Shown: positions 9,518-20,974 of the stretch, piece after piece | How the letters are laid out: each line of letters starts with the position of its first letter | Numbering within the stretch: the stretch's first letter is position 1 | Origin: Sparassis latifolia | Lineage: Eukaryota > Basidiomycota > Agaricomycetes > Polyporales > Sparassidaceae | NCBI GenBank assembly: GCA_018466975.1 | Contig: CM031557.1 | Coordinates: forward strand, 2,666,001 to 2,730,000 | Length of the DNA stretch: 64,000 nucleotides | Direction: 5' to 3' | Program-made: the position numbers and the translations under genes | The notes under the pieces: model-generated | Database searches by the model: none | Seen by the model: only the letters and a program-made list of their open reading frames with translations | Told to the model about the DNA's origin: nothing

Positions 9518-11870
9518 CTACATTCGCTCCAGAGGCGTGATGCTCAATAGTCGCATAGCAGCCCCTAGAACATCTCGCGCGCAGAGATACATCCACATTC
9601 GCGCCCGGGCCTTCTCGATGTCCGCCTCTCCCTTGACGATCACAGTCTCCCATGCGGCCGATATTGCGTGACTAAGGCGGAACGCGAACGTCACGACCCC
9701 GCTCGGCTCATGCGTCCGCAACGCTACTTTGACCACGTCTGGATATGAGCCGAGCAGGAACACGATATCACGAGCGGCAGGTTCGACGAGCAATGTGGTG
9801 TCGATCTGGCTGCGCGGCGGGAGTGGGAAGAGCTCCGGATTTTTGCGGGAGATGGAGCAGAGTCGGACGTGTGCGTATTGTAGGTAAGGGCCAGTGTCGC
9901 CTTCGAAGGAGAGCATACGATCCCAATTGAACGTATAGTTGTTGATTCTGGGTGAACGTCAGAGTCAGTCGAGCAAGCCAGTAGTCGTGAGCCTAAAAAC
10001 TATACCGTTTCGCAGCCATATCTTGGATTTTGATACCGGTGATACCGATCTCCTGAGATGTTGCCTCAGGGTCTTCGATGGAGCTATACTTATCCTCATT
10101 CCCCTTCATATGTTCGTGCATGACCGAAGTGGCTTCGCGAATAATCTGATCGAGGAAAACAACCGTGCCTTTTCGCGTGCTCATACCGAGCACGAGGCCA
10201 TAGTTGACGTGCTCCAGATGATCCGCCCACTCGTAGCCCATCAGCTTCAGCACCTTGAAGAACTGTGAGAGATGCATATCTTGCTGCGATGAGACGACGT
10301 AGATCATCTTATCAAACTTGTATTTTTCGTATCGTTCGATCGCCCCACCGATATCCCGCGTGAGATAAATAGATGTTCCATCTGCAGGACAGTTTAGTAA
10401 CCGAGCCAAAGAATATTATACAATACGACCTACTCACCCTTTTTCCGCACGACAGCCTTTCCCAGCTTGTATTTCTCCAGATTCACACGCTTCGCCCCTT
10501 CCTCGTCTTCGATGAGGCCCATCTCGTCCAGCTGGGCAAGCGCGTTGTCCATCGACTCCTTGCTCACGCGGCTCTCACCCGTGTACACGTCGAAGTGCAC
10601 GTTCAGCCGCGCGTACTCGCCTTCATACTTGCGAATCGAGAGGTCTCGCCATACCCTCCAGTCCTTGAGCGCATCTTCATCCCCGTCCTCCATCCGCTTG
10701 AAGAATGCCGCCGCCTCAACCTTCACCGCTGGATCCTTGTCTGCATCCGCGTTCACCTTCACGTATACGTCGAATAAGTGTTTTATCGCGTCCTGCTCGA
10801 GCGCCTCACGCGAACCGTACTTCTCGAAACCCACTGCGATCAAACCGAACTGAAAGTATATGGGAGGTTAGTAAAAACCGGATTTCTCCACAAATACACA
10901 CGTACCTGCGTTCCCCAATCGCCTAGATAGTTCATCGAAATCACCTCCCACCCGGAAGCCTTGTACAGATTCGCGAGGAACGCGCCGATGATCGTACTTC
11001 GTAGATGCCCGACGTGGAAGGACTTCGCGATGTTGGGTGAGGAGTACTCGATCACGATCCGTTTTCCCCGTCCGGTCGTGTTGCTACCGTATTCTGGTTC
11101 GGGCGTGTCGTTCGTGAGCGCGTGCACTTGGTCAAGCACCAGCCGTGTGAGGCCGGATGTGGCACAGGTGAAGTGTAGAAACGCCTTGTCGTGCACTACT
11201 GCCTCAACCCATTCGTCGGGTTGAAACTAAGGGGTTTAACAATGAGTAAGGTAGCGGCCTCAATAAGCTTGACTTCGTCAGGTACGGAAAGGAATGGGTA
11301 TAACATAACACGATGATCGGGGCATGCGCGTCGTACAAGTAGGTACCTGTTGTGCGGTTCCAACGGGAGCGACTGGACAGATTTCCAAGTCACACATATG
11401 ATCGCTCGGGCAGTTTGTTCCACCGCCCTTGGGAATGCATGTCGTGGAAAACGTCGCCTTACATGGTTCCCCATGAACGTGCGTCTCTAGACCACAGTTC
11501 ATCTGTGTCTTTCCAGAAGTTCAGCGAACATAGCCATCAGCATGAGATTGAATCTCAATGAAGGTGGCCATTTGCTACCTCATGCGAACACTTCGGCATC
11601 GGAGCGATATCTGATGGGCTGAAGGGACTCACTCACATTATCCAGCACTTTCTTCGCAAGCTCGTCAACCTTTCCCGGAAGGCGAAATCGCGGGAGCGCA
11701 ACAGTGAAGTCCACTCCCTTCTTTCCGTAGTCCACTCCCGCATATACTTGCTCAACCGTAAGTGGTGGCAACGCGTCCGCGACACGTTTTGCGATCGCGG
11801 TTCGGAATGCATCGAGCACACATCGGGACGGGTCAGTTCCTTGAACGATCGGCAGGGCAGTCGTCGCCAT
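9518..11870 (-). CDS. Arginyl-tRNA synthetase, intact copy
   Basis: Five exons (11637-11870, 10906-11226, 10438-10849, 10006-10381, 9518-9947) close to 590 residues, a normal length for a fungal enzyme. It charges tRNA-Arg with arginine. In order there are an N-terminal tRNA-recognition domain with [17 protein letters not shown], the class I nucleotide-binding signature in [17 protein letters not shown] (HVGH in place of HIGH), the lid/catalytic part with [10 protein letters not shown], a KMSKS-like loop in [10 protein letters not shown], and the C-terminal anticodon-binding domain from [13 protein letters not shown] to the end. Intron 1 is 410 bp, far longer than the roughly 50-bp introns elsewhere. 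This is the only complete copy of three in the window, so it is presumably the working gene. Cytosolic or mitochondrial location is not clear; I see no strong presequence. Confidence 0.95.
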
Positions 11871-12259
11871 TTTTCGGAAACGGGAGAGATGAGAGTATGT
11901 TACAGGTCTGCGGGAGAGGAGAAGGGAGAGTCGGTATCCAACTATGAAAGCCAGTGCTGCTGCAGCTCTTCGTGCTGTATAGATTTTTGGTATGTGACTC
12001 GAGAGAAGAAGTCTGCTGGTGACGTAATCGCCCAGATTGGCAGGTGAGAAGGTTCAGACACCTCCGCACAGCGGAAGAATCAGAGAACTAATTATTTGCA
12101 CGGGGAAGGCCTGCAAGTTGCGCAAAGACTGTGATAAAAGAGGTATTGTACAAAGATACAACTGGGCCATACGTATGTCATCTTCGAAGGGTACCAGAAA
12201 AGTAGGATGCATAACGCGAGTGTCTTATCCGACAGTATACCACGCAGTCGAAGTACGTT

Positions 12260-13557
12260 TCACCACTCAATAACAGCCGGGAAGAATTTCTTAATCAGAC
12301 CTTCGTAGTAAGGCTGAAGCTTTTCAGCGTTTACCGGTTCGTCGCTTTTGCTGTAGAGATCATACGGGTTAAAGGCGAGGACAGCAGCGAGGGCGCGCTG
12401 ATCTGCGGAGTCCATCAGATGCGAGTACGCATTCTCGCGATGCCATGGGTAGAAGCTGTGGTACCGGATCATGTATAGCGCCTCCTCAGGAAGGCTACTC
12501 TGCTTCCTCAGGACATGATACAGATACTTCATTCGCGTGAGGTGAGATATTCCGGCACAACGAAAAAGGACAGACCTCATCATGGCCCCAAGAAATCATC
12601 ACGTTGTCCAACCCACAGTGCGGTGAATATACACCGAACTTTGTGGCATATACTGGATGATTCACATCGGGATTCCCAGCGAAGGTTTCAGGGTATATGA
12701 TCTTCTCAGAGAACGCACAGCCAACGACGAAAGTATCCTGCATTTGATATGCATGGGTCAGTATCAGTACTGCTATAGAAATAACACACATATGACGCAC
12801 GCCTACAATGTCCCACTGGCCTCTGAAGTAAAAGAGTGACTATGCAAGAGCTAATAGAATTGCACAACGTACTCTGAGCCGAAGAGATACAGCAATTTCC
12901 CGAGATCATGCACTAGACCTGTGACTTGCATCCATTCCGGTTTCCCGTCTCGGCGAATGGCTTCAGCAGTTTGGAGCAGATGCTCGATCTGAGACACACT
13001 CGTCTGGAAAAGGCAAGCAAGAAATCGAACAAAGGTATTGTCGGAATCGTGCGAATGAGATAACTCACGTCTGGGTCGGAATCGTCTACAAGGGTATTGA
13101 GCATTTCCACGGCCTCCCAGATGCCTGATTGGAGCAGCGATAATCAGAACTTGCAGAAGCAGTTATTGAAATTTCTCACCCATTCGTGCACGGACCGTCT
13201 TTTTGAAGTTCTCGCGTGCTCGCTGGTTGAATTCGACGGTTTGCTTCTCTGATAATTCCAACACAAAGGTCAAGATAAGTCACACAGCGCAAGGCGTGTA
13301 CATGCCATGTTGCTCGCGATAGAACTCCTTGACGCGCTCACAGGCAGCTTCATACTGGCGGAAAATGCTCTTGTCTTTCTCAGCATCAAATTCAGATGAG
13401 GTGTCCCATGCGTTATCCACAGCATTTCCTTTGAGCTTATTCACTGCGTATTGTGGGAATAAAAAAGTTAGTCCTGCATTGTATGCGATCACAGCGGACC
13501 TTCATCAACAGCATCGCAGACAGTCTCGAGTTCGACGGCGGACAGCGCAAAAGGCAT
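12260..13557 (-). CDS. MIOX: Myo-inositol oxygenase, right copy
   Basis: Same eight-exon layout as the left copy and 300 residues if spliced alike. All the metal-site motifs are intact, including the Glu after WGHD that the left copy has lost. It begins [12 protein letters not shown], against [12 protein letters not shown] on the left. The donor of intron 2 is GCATGT, where the left copy has GTATGT, so this intron must splice as GC-AG or the message is damaged. Upstream is a conserved TATAAAG. By protein sequence this is the better enzyme; by splice site it is the weaker gene. Confidence 0.87.
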
Positions 13558-13676
13558 CGCAATAGACAATAGCTAGAGGAGCAGATGTGACAGACACACG
13601 CTAACGTGCGGTAGATACTGAAGAGGGGTGGCTATGTCGGATCAAGTCGTTCGGAATGTATTGGACCATGCAGACA

Positions 13677-13683
13677 CTTTATA
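13677..13683 (-). promoter_or_regulatory. TATA-like box of the right inositol oxygenase gene
   Basis: CTTTATA on plus (TATAAAG on minus), 120 bp upstream of the start codon at 13557, at the same place as in the left copy. Confidence 0.5.
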
Positions 13684-14085
13684 CCTTTCACGAGCACCGA
13701 ATGAGGCGTGACGATGAGCGAAGAGTAAGGTTTGTGGAGCTGTCCCATACGAACGGAACATGTGGAGAGAGTGTCTGATTAGCTCAATCTTTGTTCGCGT
13801 GGGCAATTACGCCTCACAGATCCGCAACTAACCTTCCGTCGAACTGACACCAAAGCTGACTGCTCTGAGGAGCAGCTCGAGAGGTGCATGATTGAGTTCA
13901 ACTGCACCGGAGGGTTCAAGCTGTTTCCCGCACTATCAAATTCGTAGTTATTTTCCAGTATTTCCAGCCACAAGAACTGCCATCTCATGACCTTCCAATG
14001 CTCATAACAAGAAGGAAAACGGATTCAACAAAACAAGGAACGGATGAATTTAGATACATACAATGACACGAGGCAGAGATCATCG

Positions 14086-15041
14086 TCAATCCGGGTATGT
14101 CAAATAACTCTCCCCAGAGGGTTCGGAAACTTCAGAGGTTTCAGAGGTTTCGAGGTATCCAAAAGCGCCCCGACCGCACATCCTCTCCACTGTCTCCTTA
14201 AGTTTGTCCCTCCAATCGTCGGATATCTCCAACTCGGCCTTCGAGTGGGACCCAAACCCGTGGAACGATGTGTTGTGCACGACAAGGGGCGGGTCGCTGT
14301 CCATGTGCCTGCACGACAACACGATCGTGATGGATCCCAGGAATCCACTCTCCTGATGGTGGCGCTCCTGCGCCTGCTTCCTCTCGATGAAGTCCTTCAC
14401 TTGCTCAGGATTCCACTGCAGGTGAAGGGCGACTAATGGGAAAGGCTCAGCTTCTAACACCCGAAAACGTGACCATGGGCGAGAGGTGGGGGATATACTA
14501 GAAAAACGCTCCAGAATGACATAGCACACCACCTGAGTCCACCCCATGGGATGATTGGCGATGTCCACGCAGTTGAAGCCAGCCTGGAACAAAGCAGGGC
14601 CAAATTTGTTCATGAATGAGCGCATCTCGTCCGTCAGCTCTGAAGGAAGGAGGACAGCTGACTCGTCAGAGATCGTCGAGGTAGATGCTTTGGAAAGCAC
14701 TTGATCATCGAGAGAAGCGATGTGGGAGACACGTTCTTGATGTTGTTTACATATCGTTTTGTGGAATGGCCAGTGCTCCTTCTGGCATTTCGCACTCTGG
14801 ATATCGGCGAGATCGTAAGCAAAAGAGGTCAAAGTAGATTTGCAGCGGTACGCACGCAGTACAATGCTACTTTACATCCGGCACATACGAAGAGCTTTGC
14901 ACGGTCCTTTCCTTTATAACCTGGCATCGCGTCATTCGAGTTCTATCGTAAGAATCCGAGCTCTGCACAATACTCACACTGTTGGCATTGTGTAAATCGT
15001 TTGCGAGCTTTAGATGAGTCGACGGCGAGTTGTCTAGGCAT
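14086..15041 (-). CDS. MYND-finger protein, right copy (complete finger)
   Basis: Three exons (14978-15041, 14856-14920, 14086-14796) give 279 residues. The finger is textbook MYND: CQQC, then VCAGC, then LYCSAKC, then the His and Cys in FHKTIC, giving all eight zinc ligands across two introns. The remaining 220 residues (for example MGWTQVVCYVILERF and SFHGFGSH) match the left copy, but I do not recognise a catalytic domain, and no SET motif is present. It is head-to-head with the hydrolase at 15434, about 390 bp apart, so the two may share a promoter. Its molecular role is unknown; protein interaction through the finger is the family expectation. Confidence 0.82.
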
Positions 15042-15433
15042 GAATAACTCGCTGCCTTCCTGTCTGTGACAAGTTTGTGGTAACTTCGTCGTCGACGAAA
15101 GCCGCCGATTCCACCACTGCCACGTGCTACCAGACGCTCAACAGACCTGAAATCACTACTACTTTGTCTGTTGCTTGAATTCATGTCTGGAGGATGCTGC
15201 TGCCTTTTTATTTCCAGTCCTGTAGTTTGACTGGATTTCGGGGGTCGCGAAGCCTACTTTTTAAATGCCTATGATGCCACATAACTTGACCTCCCAATGT
15301 ACGTGTGAATGCTGCCCGAAACATCGGATCGAGGTTCAGGTCACATTGGCTCACATCTATTTCACAGGCCTTGACTACGTGAGTGGTTTGCCATGGCGAA
15401 ACATCTTGTATTTTGAACCCGTCTTTCGCCACG

Positions 15434-16739
15434 ATGCCGATCGCTCCAGTCGACAGCAGCGGAAACGTTCTCTACTATGAAGACACTGGCAGACCAGGCC
15501 AGAGTACGGACTACGTGACAATCGTGATGATTCATGGCGCTATGTTTCACAGCGGTGAATATGGAGCTTCAGTTCCCTGCACGTCTGTCAAAGCTAATAA
15601 GACTACTCTTGCAGCAATCTTTCGGCCAATGATCCCATACGCCGCCCAACACAACGTCCGTCTTGTGCTACTTAACCTGCGTGATTATCCTGGTTCATCT
15701 CCGTACACTCCTGCTGAATTGGATGCCTTACGTGGCCCCGAGCCCGCGGCACAGGCTGAAGCGTTGCTAGCCCGCGGACTCGAACTCGTTTCCTTTGTCC
15801 ATTGGTTCATCATACAGGAGAATATCCCATCCATTTCCGAAACACCAGAGCGTTTTGGTGCTCTGATCGGCGGGATTGTCCTTGTACCATGGTCTGCCGG
15901 TAACTCGCACGTATTGTCAATGCTTGCACACGCGGATAAAGTCCCAGAGGAGACAAAGGCGTTGTTTGACTCGCATCTTCGTAGCATAGTCCTCTACGGT
16001 GCGCCACGGTTTGCTTCGCTGTATGAGATTTCATTATGGGAGTACTCATGCACTCTATCGTTGTCTACAGATCCCTCCTTGACGACTGTTGGAACGTTGC
16101 CCCCGAATGGGCTGTACAGCCCGTTACGAGAGCGTAACCTCACTACGGACGAAATGGTCGCAATTTTTCCGACGTGGGTCTCGTCCTACTTTCCTCAGGT
16201 GGACGATCTTGCATCAGACGAAGCTACGATGTTAACCCTTGTCCTATCTCGGGTGCCGCTGGAGTTGAGAGGCGATGCTGCGGCTGCCCGTGATCCTCAT
16301 CGAACATCAACTGTTGAGTGTATGGGCGCGGAAATGCTCGCAAGTGTGATCGATCCTGATGCTATGAAGAGATCGCAGATTCTAATATCGCGCATTGATC
16401 GCAGGGTGTATGGCGAGAACCTTCGCCGTGCCCTGTTTCACCCCTACTTCCCTCAGGGGAGCGGAGAGCATATATTTTTCTGGCCCGCACTCAGAGTACA
16501 CGTCGTGTGGTGCGATATGACTGTAGGGGACTGCGTCTTGGGTGCTCAGTGGATCAATGTCCAGGCTCGCTCTCGATTATACAATGGGAAGGGGAGGTCG
16601 ATACGTGTACACAAGCTGGATGGAGCGAATCACTTCGTGAGCGCACTGCTTCTCATCTGGCTACATCCCTAAAAGAGTCGTGTAGATACAGTGGGAGGAA
16701 CCCGAGCGGTTTGTCCGCTTTCTCGCCAACATTATGTAA
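15434..16739 (+). CDS. Alpha/beta-hydrolase superfamily protein 1
   Basis: Four exons (15434-15554, 15615-15998, 16071-16636, 16686-16739) give 374 residues. Fold features are the early strand and oxyanion segment VTIVMIHGAMFHS, a nucleophile-elbow-like VPWSAGNSH near residue 145, a late strand VHVVWCDMTVGD, and a C-terminal NHF turn where the catalytic His is expected. Introns 1 and 2 (60 and 72 bp) are multiples of three without stops, so an unspliced 429-codon frame also exists. In paralogue 2 the last exon begins AHWDQPE; here it begins IQWEEPE, so the expected histidine after the NHF turn is Gln. The start was chosen by alignment with paralogue 2. Substrate unknown; probably a cytosolic esterase or lactonase-like enzyme, possibly weakened. 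Confidence 0.8.
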
Positions 16740-16861
16740 AGCCTTCGGGTGCTTCATGGCACAGTTGTGTACGTTCGTACTGTTGTGGTTCCAACCATCA
16801 CGGATCATCCCCGAAACCGGAAATGCACCTCGCAGAACAATATATAGCTTACGCTGGTACA

Positions 16862-17062
16862 GTCACTGCCTGTGTGCGGAACTAAAGTTTTCGTTTAGGC
16901 AACGCGTTCGGAACAAGTATCATGACGACCTGAACTCCTCCCAGCCGCACAGATAGTCACCTCACGTAACACGGTCCAGGTGTAGGTCTGTTGTACGGAG
17001 GCAAGCACATATCTGCTCTGCCACTGATCAGGGTTAGGCAGAATGCAGCACAGTAAATTCCA
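16862..17062 (+). repeat. Junction repeat, copy 3 (longest)
   Basis: Lies between the end of hydrolase 1 and the synthetase pseudogene, and carries the blocks shared with 737-829 and 4508-4642 plus about 80 bp of extra sequence in the middle. It is non-coding, with no terminal inverted repeats, so it may be simply the old 3' flank of hydrolase 1. Confidence 0.65.
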
Positions 17063-17066
17063 ACGT

Positions 17067-18986
17067 GATGCATTCCAAACCGTGATCGCAAAACGTGTCG
17101 CGGACGCGTTGCCACCACTTATAGTTGAACAAGTATATGCGGGAGTGGACTACGGAAAGAAGGGAGTGGACTTCACTGTTGCCTCCCGCGATTTCGCCTT
17201 CCGGGAAAGGTTGACGAGCTTGCGAAGAAAGTGCTGGATAATGTGAGTGAGTCCCTTCAGCCCATCAGATATCGCTCCGATGCCGAAGTGTTCGCATGAG
17301 GTAGCAAATGGCCTCTTACATTGAGATCAAATCTTATGCTGATAGCTGTGTTCGCTGAGCTTCCGGACAGTCGCAGATAAATTGGTCTAGAGACGCGCGT
17401 CCATGTCGGTCCATGTAGGGCGACGTTTTCGACGTTTTCTATGACATACATTCCCAAGGGCTGTGGAGCAAACTGGACACGAATTCGATCGTGCGCTTGC
17501 CTTGCGTGGCTCGTTCTCTTCTAATTCGTTCCATTTTGTGAGTGCTCGTATGTGTGACTTGGAAATCCGTCCTGACGCTCCCTTATGGGACCGCACAGCA
17601 GGTACATACTTGCACGATGCGCATACTGTGATCATCGGGTTGTTTTATATCCCATTTCTTTCGGTGTCTGACGCAGTCAAACTTATTGAGGCCGCTACCT
17701 TACTCATCGTCAAAACTCCTTAGTTCCAACCGGACGAATGGGTTGAGGCAGTAGTGCACGGCAAGGCGTTTCTACACTTCACCTGTGCCACATCCGGCCT
17801 TACACGACTCGTGCTTGACCAAAGGCACGCGCTCACGAACGACACGCCTGAACCAGAATACGACTACCGAAAGGGAGAAACGGATCGTGATCGAGTACTC
17901 CTCACCCAACATCGCGAAGTCGTTCCACGTCTGGCGCCGGCATCTGCGAAATACGATCACCGTCGCGCTCCTCGCGAATCTATACAAGACTTCCAGGTGG
18001 GGAGTGATCTCGATGAACTATCTATGCGATTGGGGAATGCAGGTACGTGTGTATTTGTGGAGAAACCCGGTTTTTACTGACCTCCCATATACTTTCAGTT
18101 CGGTTTGATCGCAGTGAGTTTCGAGAAGTACGGTTCGCGTGAGGCGCTTGAGCAGGACGCGATAAAACACTTCCTAGACTTATACGTGAAGGTGAACGCG
18201 GATGCGGACGAAGATCAAGCGGTGAGGGCTGAGGCGGCGGCATTCTTCATGCGGATGCAGGACGCGCGGCTGAACACGCACTTTGACGTGTACACGGGCG
18301 AGAGCCGCGTGAGCAAGGAGCCGGTGGACAACCACTTGCCCGGCTGGACGAGATAGGCCTCATCGCAGACGAGGAAGTCGCGAAGCGTGTGAATCTGGAG
18401 AAATACAAGCTGGGAAAGGCTGTAGTGCAGAAAAAGGGTGAGTAGATAGAGGTCGTATTGTATTGCAGAATATTCTTTGGCTTGATTACTAAATTGCTTT
18501 GCAGATGGAACATCCATTTATCTCACGCGGGATATCGGCGGGGCGATCGAACGATACGAAACATACAAGTTTGATAAGATGATCTACGTCGTCTCATCGC
18601 AGCAAGATATGCATCTCTTACAGTTCTTCAAGGTTCTAAAGCTAGCGGGCTACGAGTGGGTGGATCATTTGGAGCACGTCAACTATGGCCTAGTGCTCGG
18701 TATGAGCATGCGAAAGGGCAATCAGATTATCCGCGAAGCCGCTTCGGTCATGCACGAACATATGAAGGGGAATGAGGATAAGTGCAGCTCCATCGAAGAC
18801 CCTGAGGCGACATCTCAGGAGATCGGTATCACTGGTGTCAAAATCCAAGACATGGCTGCGAAACGGTATAGTTTTCACGTTTACTGGCTTGCTCGACTGA
18901 CTCTGATTCATCCAGAATGAACATTTATACGTTCAATTGGGATCGTATGCTCTCCTTCGAAGGCGACACGGGCCCTTACCTACAAG
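17067..18986 (+). pseudogene. Arginyl-tRNA synthetase pseudogene (second copy)
   Basis: Follows all exons of the intact gene up to [10 protein letters not shown], then stops at a junction with the second hydrolase segment, so the anticodon-binding domain is missing. The first 15 codons are also absent. One base is lost after GVDFTVA (frameshift), the class I signature is disrupted (HVWRRH in place of HVGH), an in-frame-sized piece equivalent to about 24 codons is missing between the FFMRMQD and ARLNTHFDVY segments, and the KMSKS-like loop has lost part of its TVVFLD tail. It is clearly inactive. Confidence 0.93.
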
Positions 18987-19945
18987 CCGGGGAGTAGATT
19001 CCAACGTGGCAGAGGCTCTTCCGAGTTCACGAGCCACAATCAATCCGCGGTACGTGGCAGTAGACTGACGCAACATATTGCATACTAATGAATAATCCAC
19101 CGGCCACGAGCATATTAGGATAATGGATGAATCAAGGCTACCCATCCACTACATGTTCGCATGCGAGTCGAAGATTTCTGGTCGTCAGGCCAAGAAGCGC
19201 GGGGAATTTTGACGAGTCCTCAGTCAATGGTACGTACAGCGCACACAAGCCTAGCTGCCTCATGGAGATCTCTCGCAATTTATGTGGGATTGTGTTCATC
19301 GATAACAGGTTGGTGTGAAGAGGCTGATGGACCAGAGAACGGAAGATCGGTTGCTGGACTAAGAATAACGTTCGTGGCAAGCTAACTAGGTCATTCCGCC
19401 GTCGAAGAAGACTTCGCTGCCTAATGCTTCTTCCCACACGTCCCGTCGTAGGATCATCCTCTGCATCACGGGTTAGGTTCAAGAGGTACGTCGGTCGAAT
19501 AAGTCAGCATCAGCCTAGTGAAAGTGGCTTCGTTATCTGCATTTTTCTTGTCTCATTCACCCATCATGCCGACTGCTCCGGTGAACAGTGAAGGAGTCGT
19601 GCTCTACTACGACGATACGGGCGCACCTGAGTCATCGACCACGTACGTGACCATCGTGTTGGTGCACGGTACTGCAATTCATAGCGGTGAAGCATTCCAT
19701 TGAGTGGCCGGGAGCTTGCGCTTAATTTGCATTCCGTAGGTATTTTCAAGCCCTTGAAACCCTATGCCGTGCAGAACAATGTCCGATTAGTTCTTTTAAA
19801 CCTCCGTGACTACTCAGGCTCGACCGCGTACTCATCTGACGAACTCGAAGCTATCCGCAGCCCTAGCCACGAATCTCAGGCCGCTGTACTGCAAGCACGG
19901 GCCTTGGAGCTTGTGGCATTCCTCAGCTTGTTCGTAAAGCATGAG
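18987..19945 (+). repeat. Direct segmental duplication, right copy
   Basis: Same-orientation relative of 4636-5485. It begins at the truncation point of the synthetase pseudogene and includes the 5' flank and first exons of hydrolase 2. Confidence 0.8.
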
Positions 19946-20831
19946 AAGATCCCTCCCATCGCTAAGGTGTCCGAGTCGCCTACAGTCACCGGCGGGATCG
20001 CGCTTCTTGGCTGGTCTGGTGGGAACTACCAGACACTCCCCGTTCTCTCGCATGCGGACAAGGTGACAGAAGATACCAAGTTATTACTTGATTCCTACTT
20101 TCGGAGCCTCATCGTTTATGGTGCGTGCTACTGTCATCAGTGAATTCCTTCATTTATGCAGATTCCACGTCTGCAGATGCAGCACTGTATGCAATTGGCG
20201 CTTCACCTCCAGAAGGACTTTACAATCCGCTTCGTGACCAGTCACTGACCGTCGCGGAGAGAGTAGCCGCCTTTCCGCTCTGGGTATCGACCTACTACCC
20301 TCAAGTAGAAAACCTCTCGACAGATCTGTCCTCCTTGGTGTCCACATTGAAGGTCCGGCAGACATCTACAGCAGCAGATAGGGATACCTTCGTGCCGACA
20401 ATACAAACGATGTCTGCTAGAGATCTGGACGAGATAGTCGATCTTAAGGTGATGAACCGCTCCCAGCTCGCAATCATGAGCATGCATCCCAGCGTGTACG
20501 CTGAGAACTTTCGCCGTGCGCTCTGTTATGCCGAAGAACGGTCGAAGGAGCAGGAGATCGTGTGGTCTGCGCTGAAAGTGCAGGTAGTTTGGTGCGATAT
20601 GTCTCACGGGGATGCCGTGGCGACAGCACAGATGATCAGGGACGAGTATGCGCAATATCATGGTACTGGTCAGAAGGCAAGGCCTCTACAGTTGTTTCAG
20701 CTGCAGAAGGCAAATCATTTTGTGAGTGTGTTCATCACAGGCCTACTCAGAATTATCCGGCTTATTTGTATTATTAGGCGCACTGGGATCAGCCAGAAAG
20801 TTTCGTGCAATTCCTGGCGAGTATCGTATGA
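19566..20831 (+). CDS. Alpha/beta-hydrolase superfamily protein 2
   Basis: Four exons (19566-19686, 19740-20120, 20162-20721, 20778-20831) give 371 residues with intron positions identical to hydrolase 1. It has a canonical nucleophile elbow LLGWSGGNYQ near residue 145, the strand VQVVWCDMSHGD with a candidate acid, and KANHFAHWDQPESF at the end, where NHFAH provides the catalytic histidine. It is therefore better preserved catalytically than hydrolase 1. No signal peptide or membrane segment is visible, so it is probably an intracellular serine esterase-like enzyme of unknown substrate. It is convergent with the kelch pseudogene. Confidence 0.87.
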
Positions 20832-20974
20832 TGAGGCGAGAGGGTAACTGATTCCATCCCTCTCGGGGTATATGGTCCCCCAGCATCTCGCCACGCAAAT
20901 CGTCCGGAGGGTAATATAGTAGCATGCTGCAACACAATTGTAAATTTGGTAGATCTGGTACATTGGTATAGGGA

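Larger units (their letters stand above)
12095..17902. repeat. Right arm of the large inverted segmental duplication
   Basis: Mirror relative of 1-4366, starting just upstream of the intact synthetase and including inositol oxygenase (minus), MYND gene (minus), hydrolase (plus) and the 5' part of a synthetase pseudogene (plus). This arm is the more complete one: it keeps the whole hydrolase and about 220 bp lost from the left arm near 736. Confidence 0.88.

Noticed and set aside
9939..10853. Plus-strand frames opposite the synthetase
   Set aside because: Antisense shadows of conserved exons.
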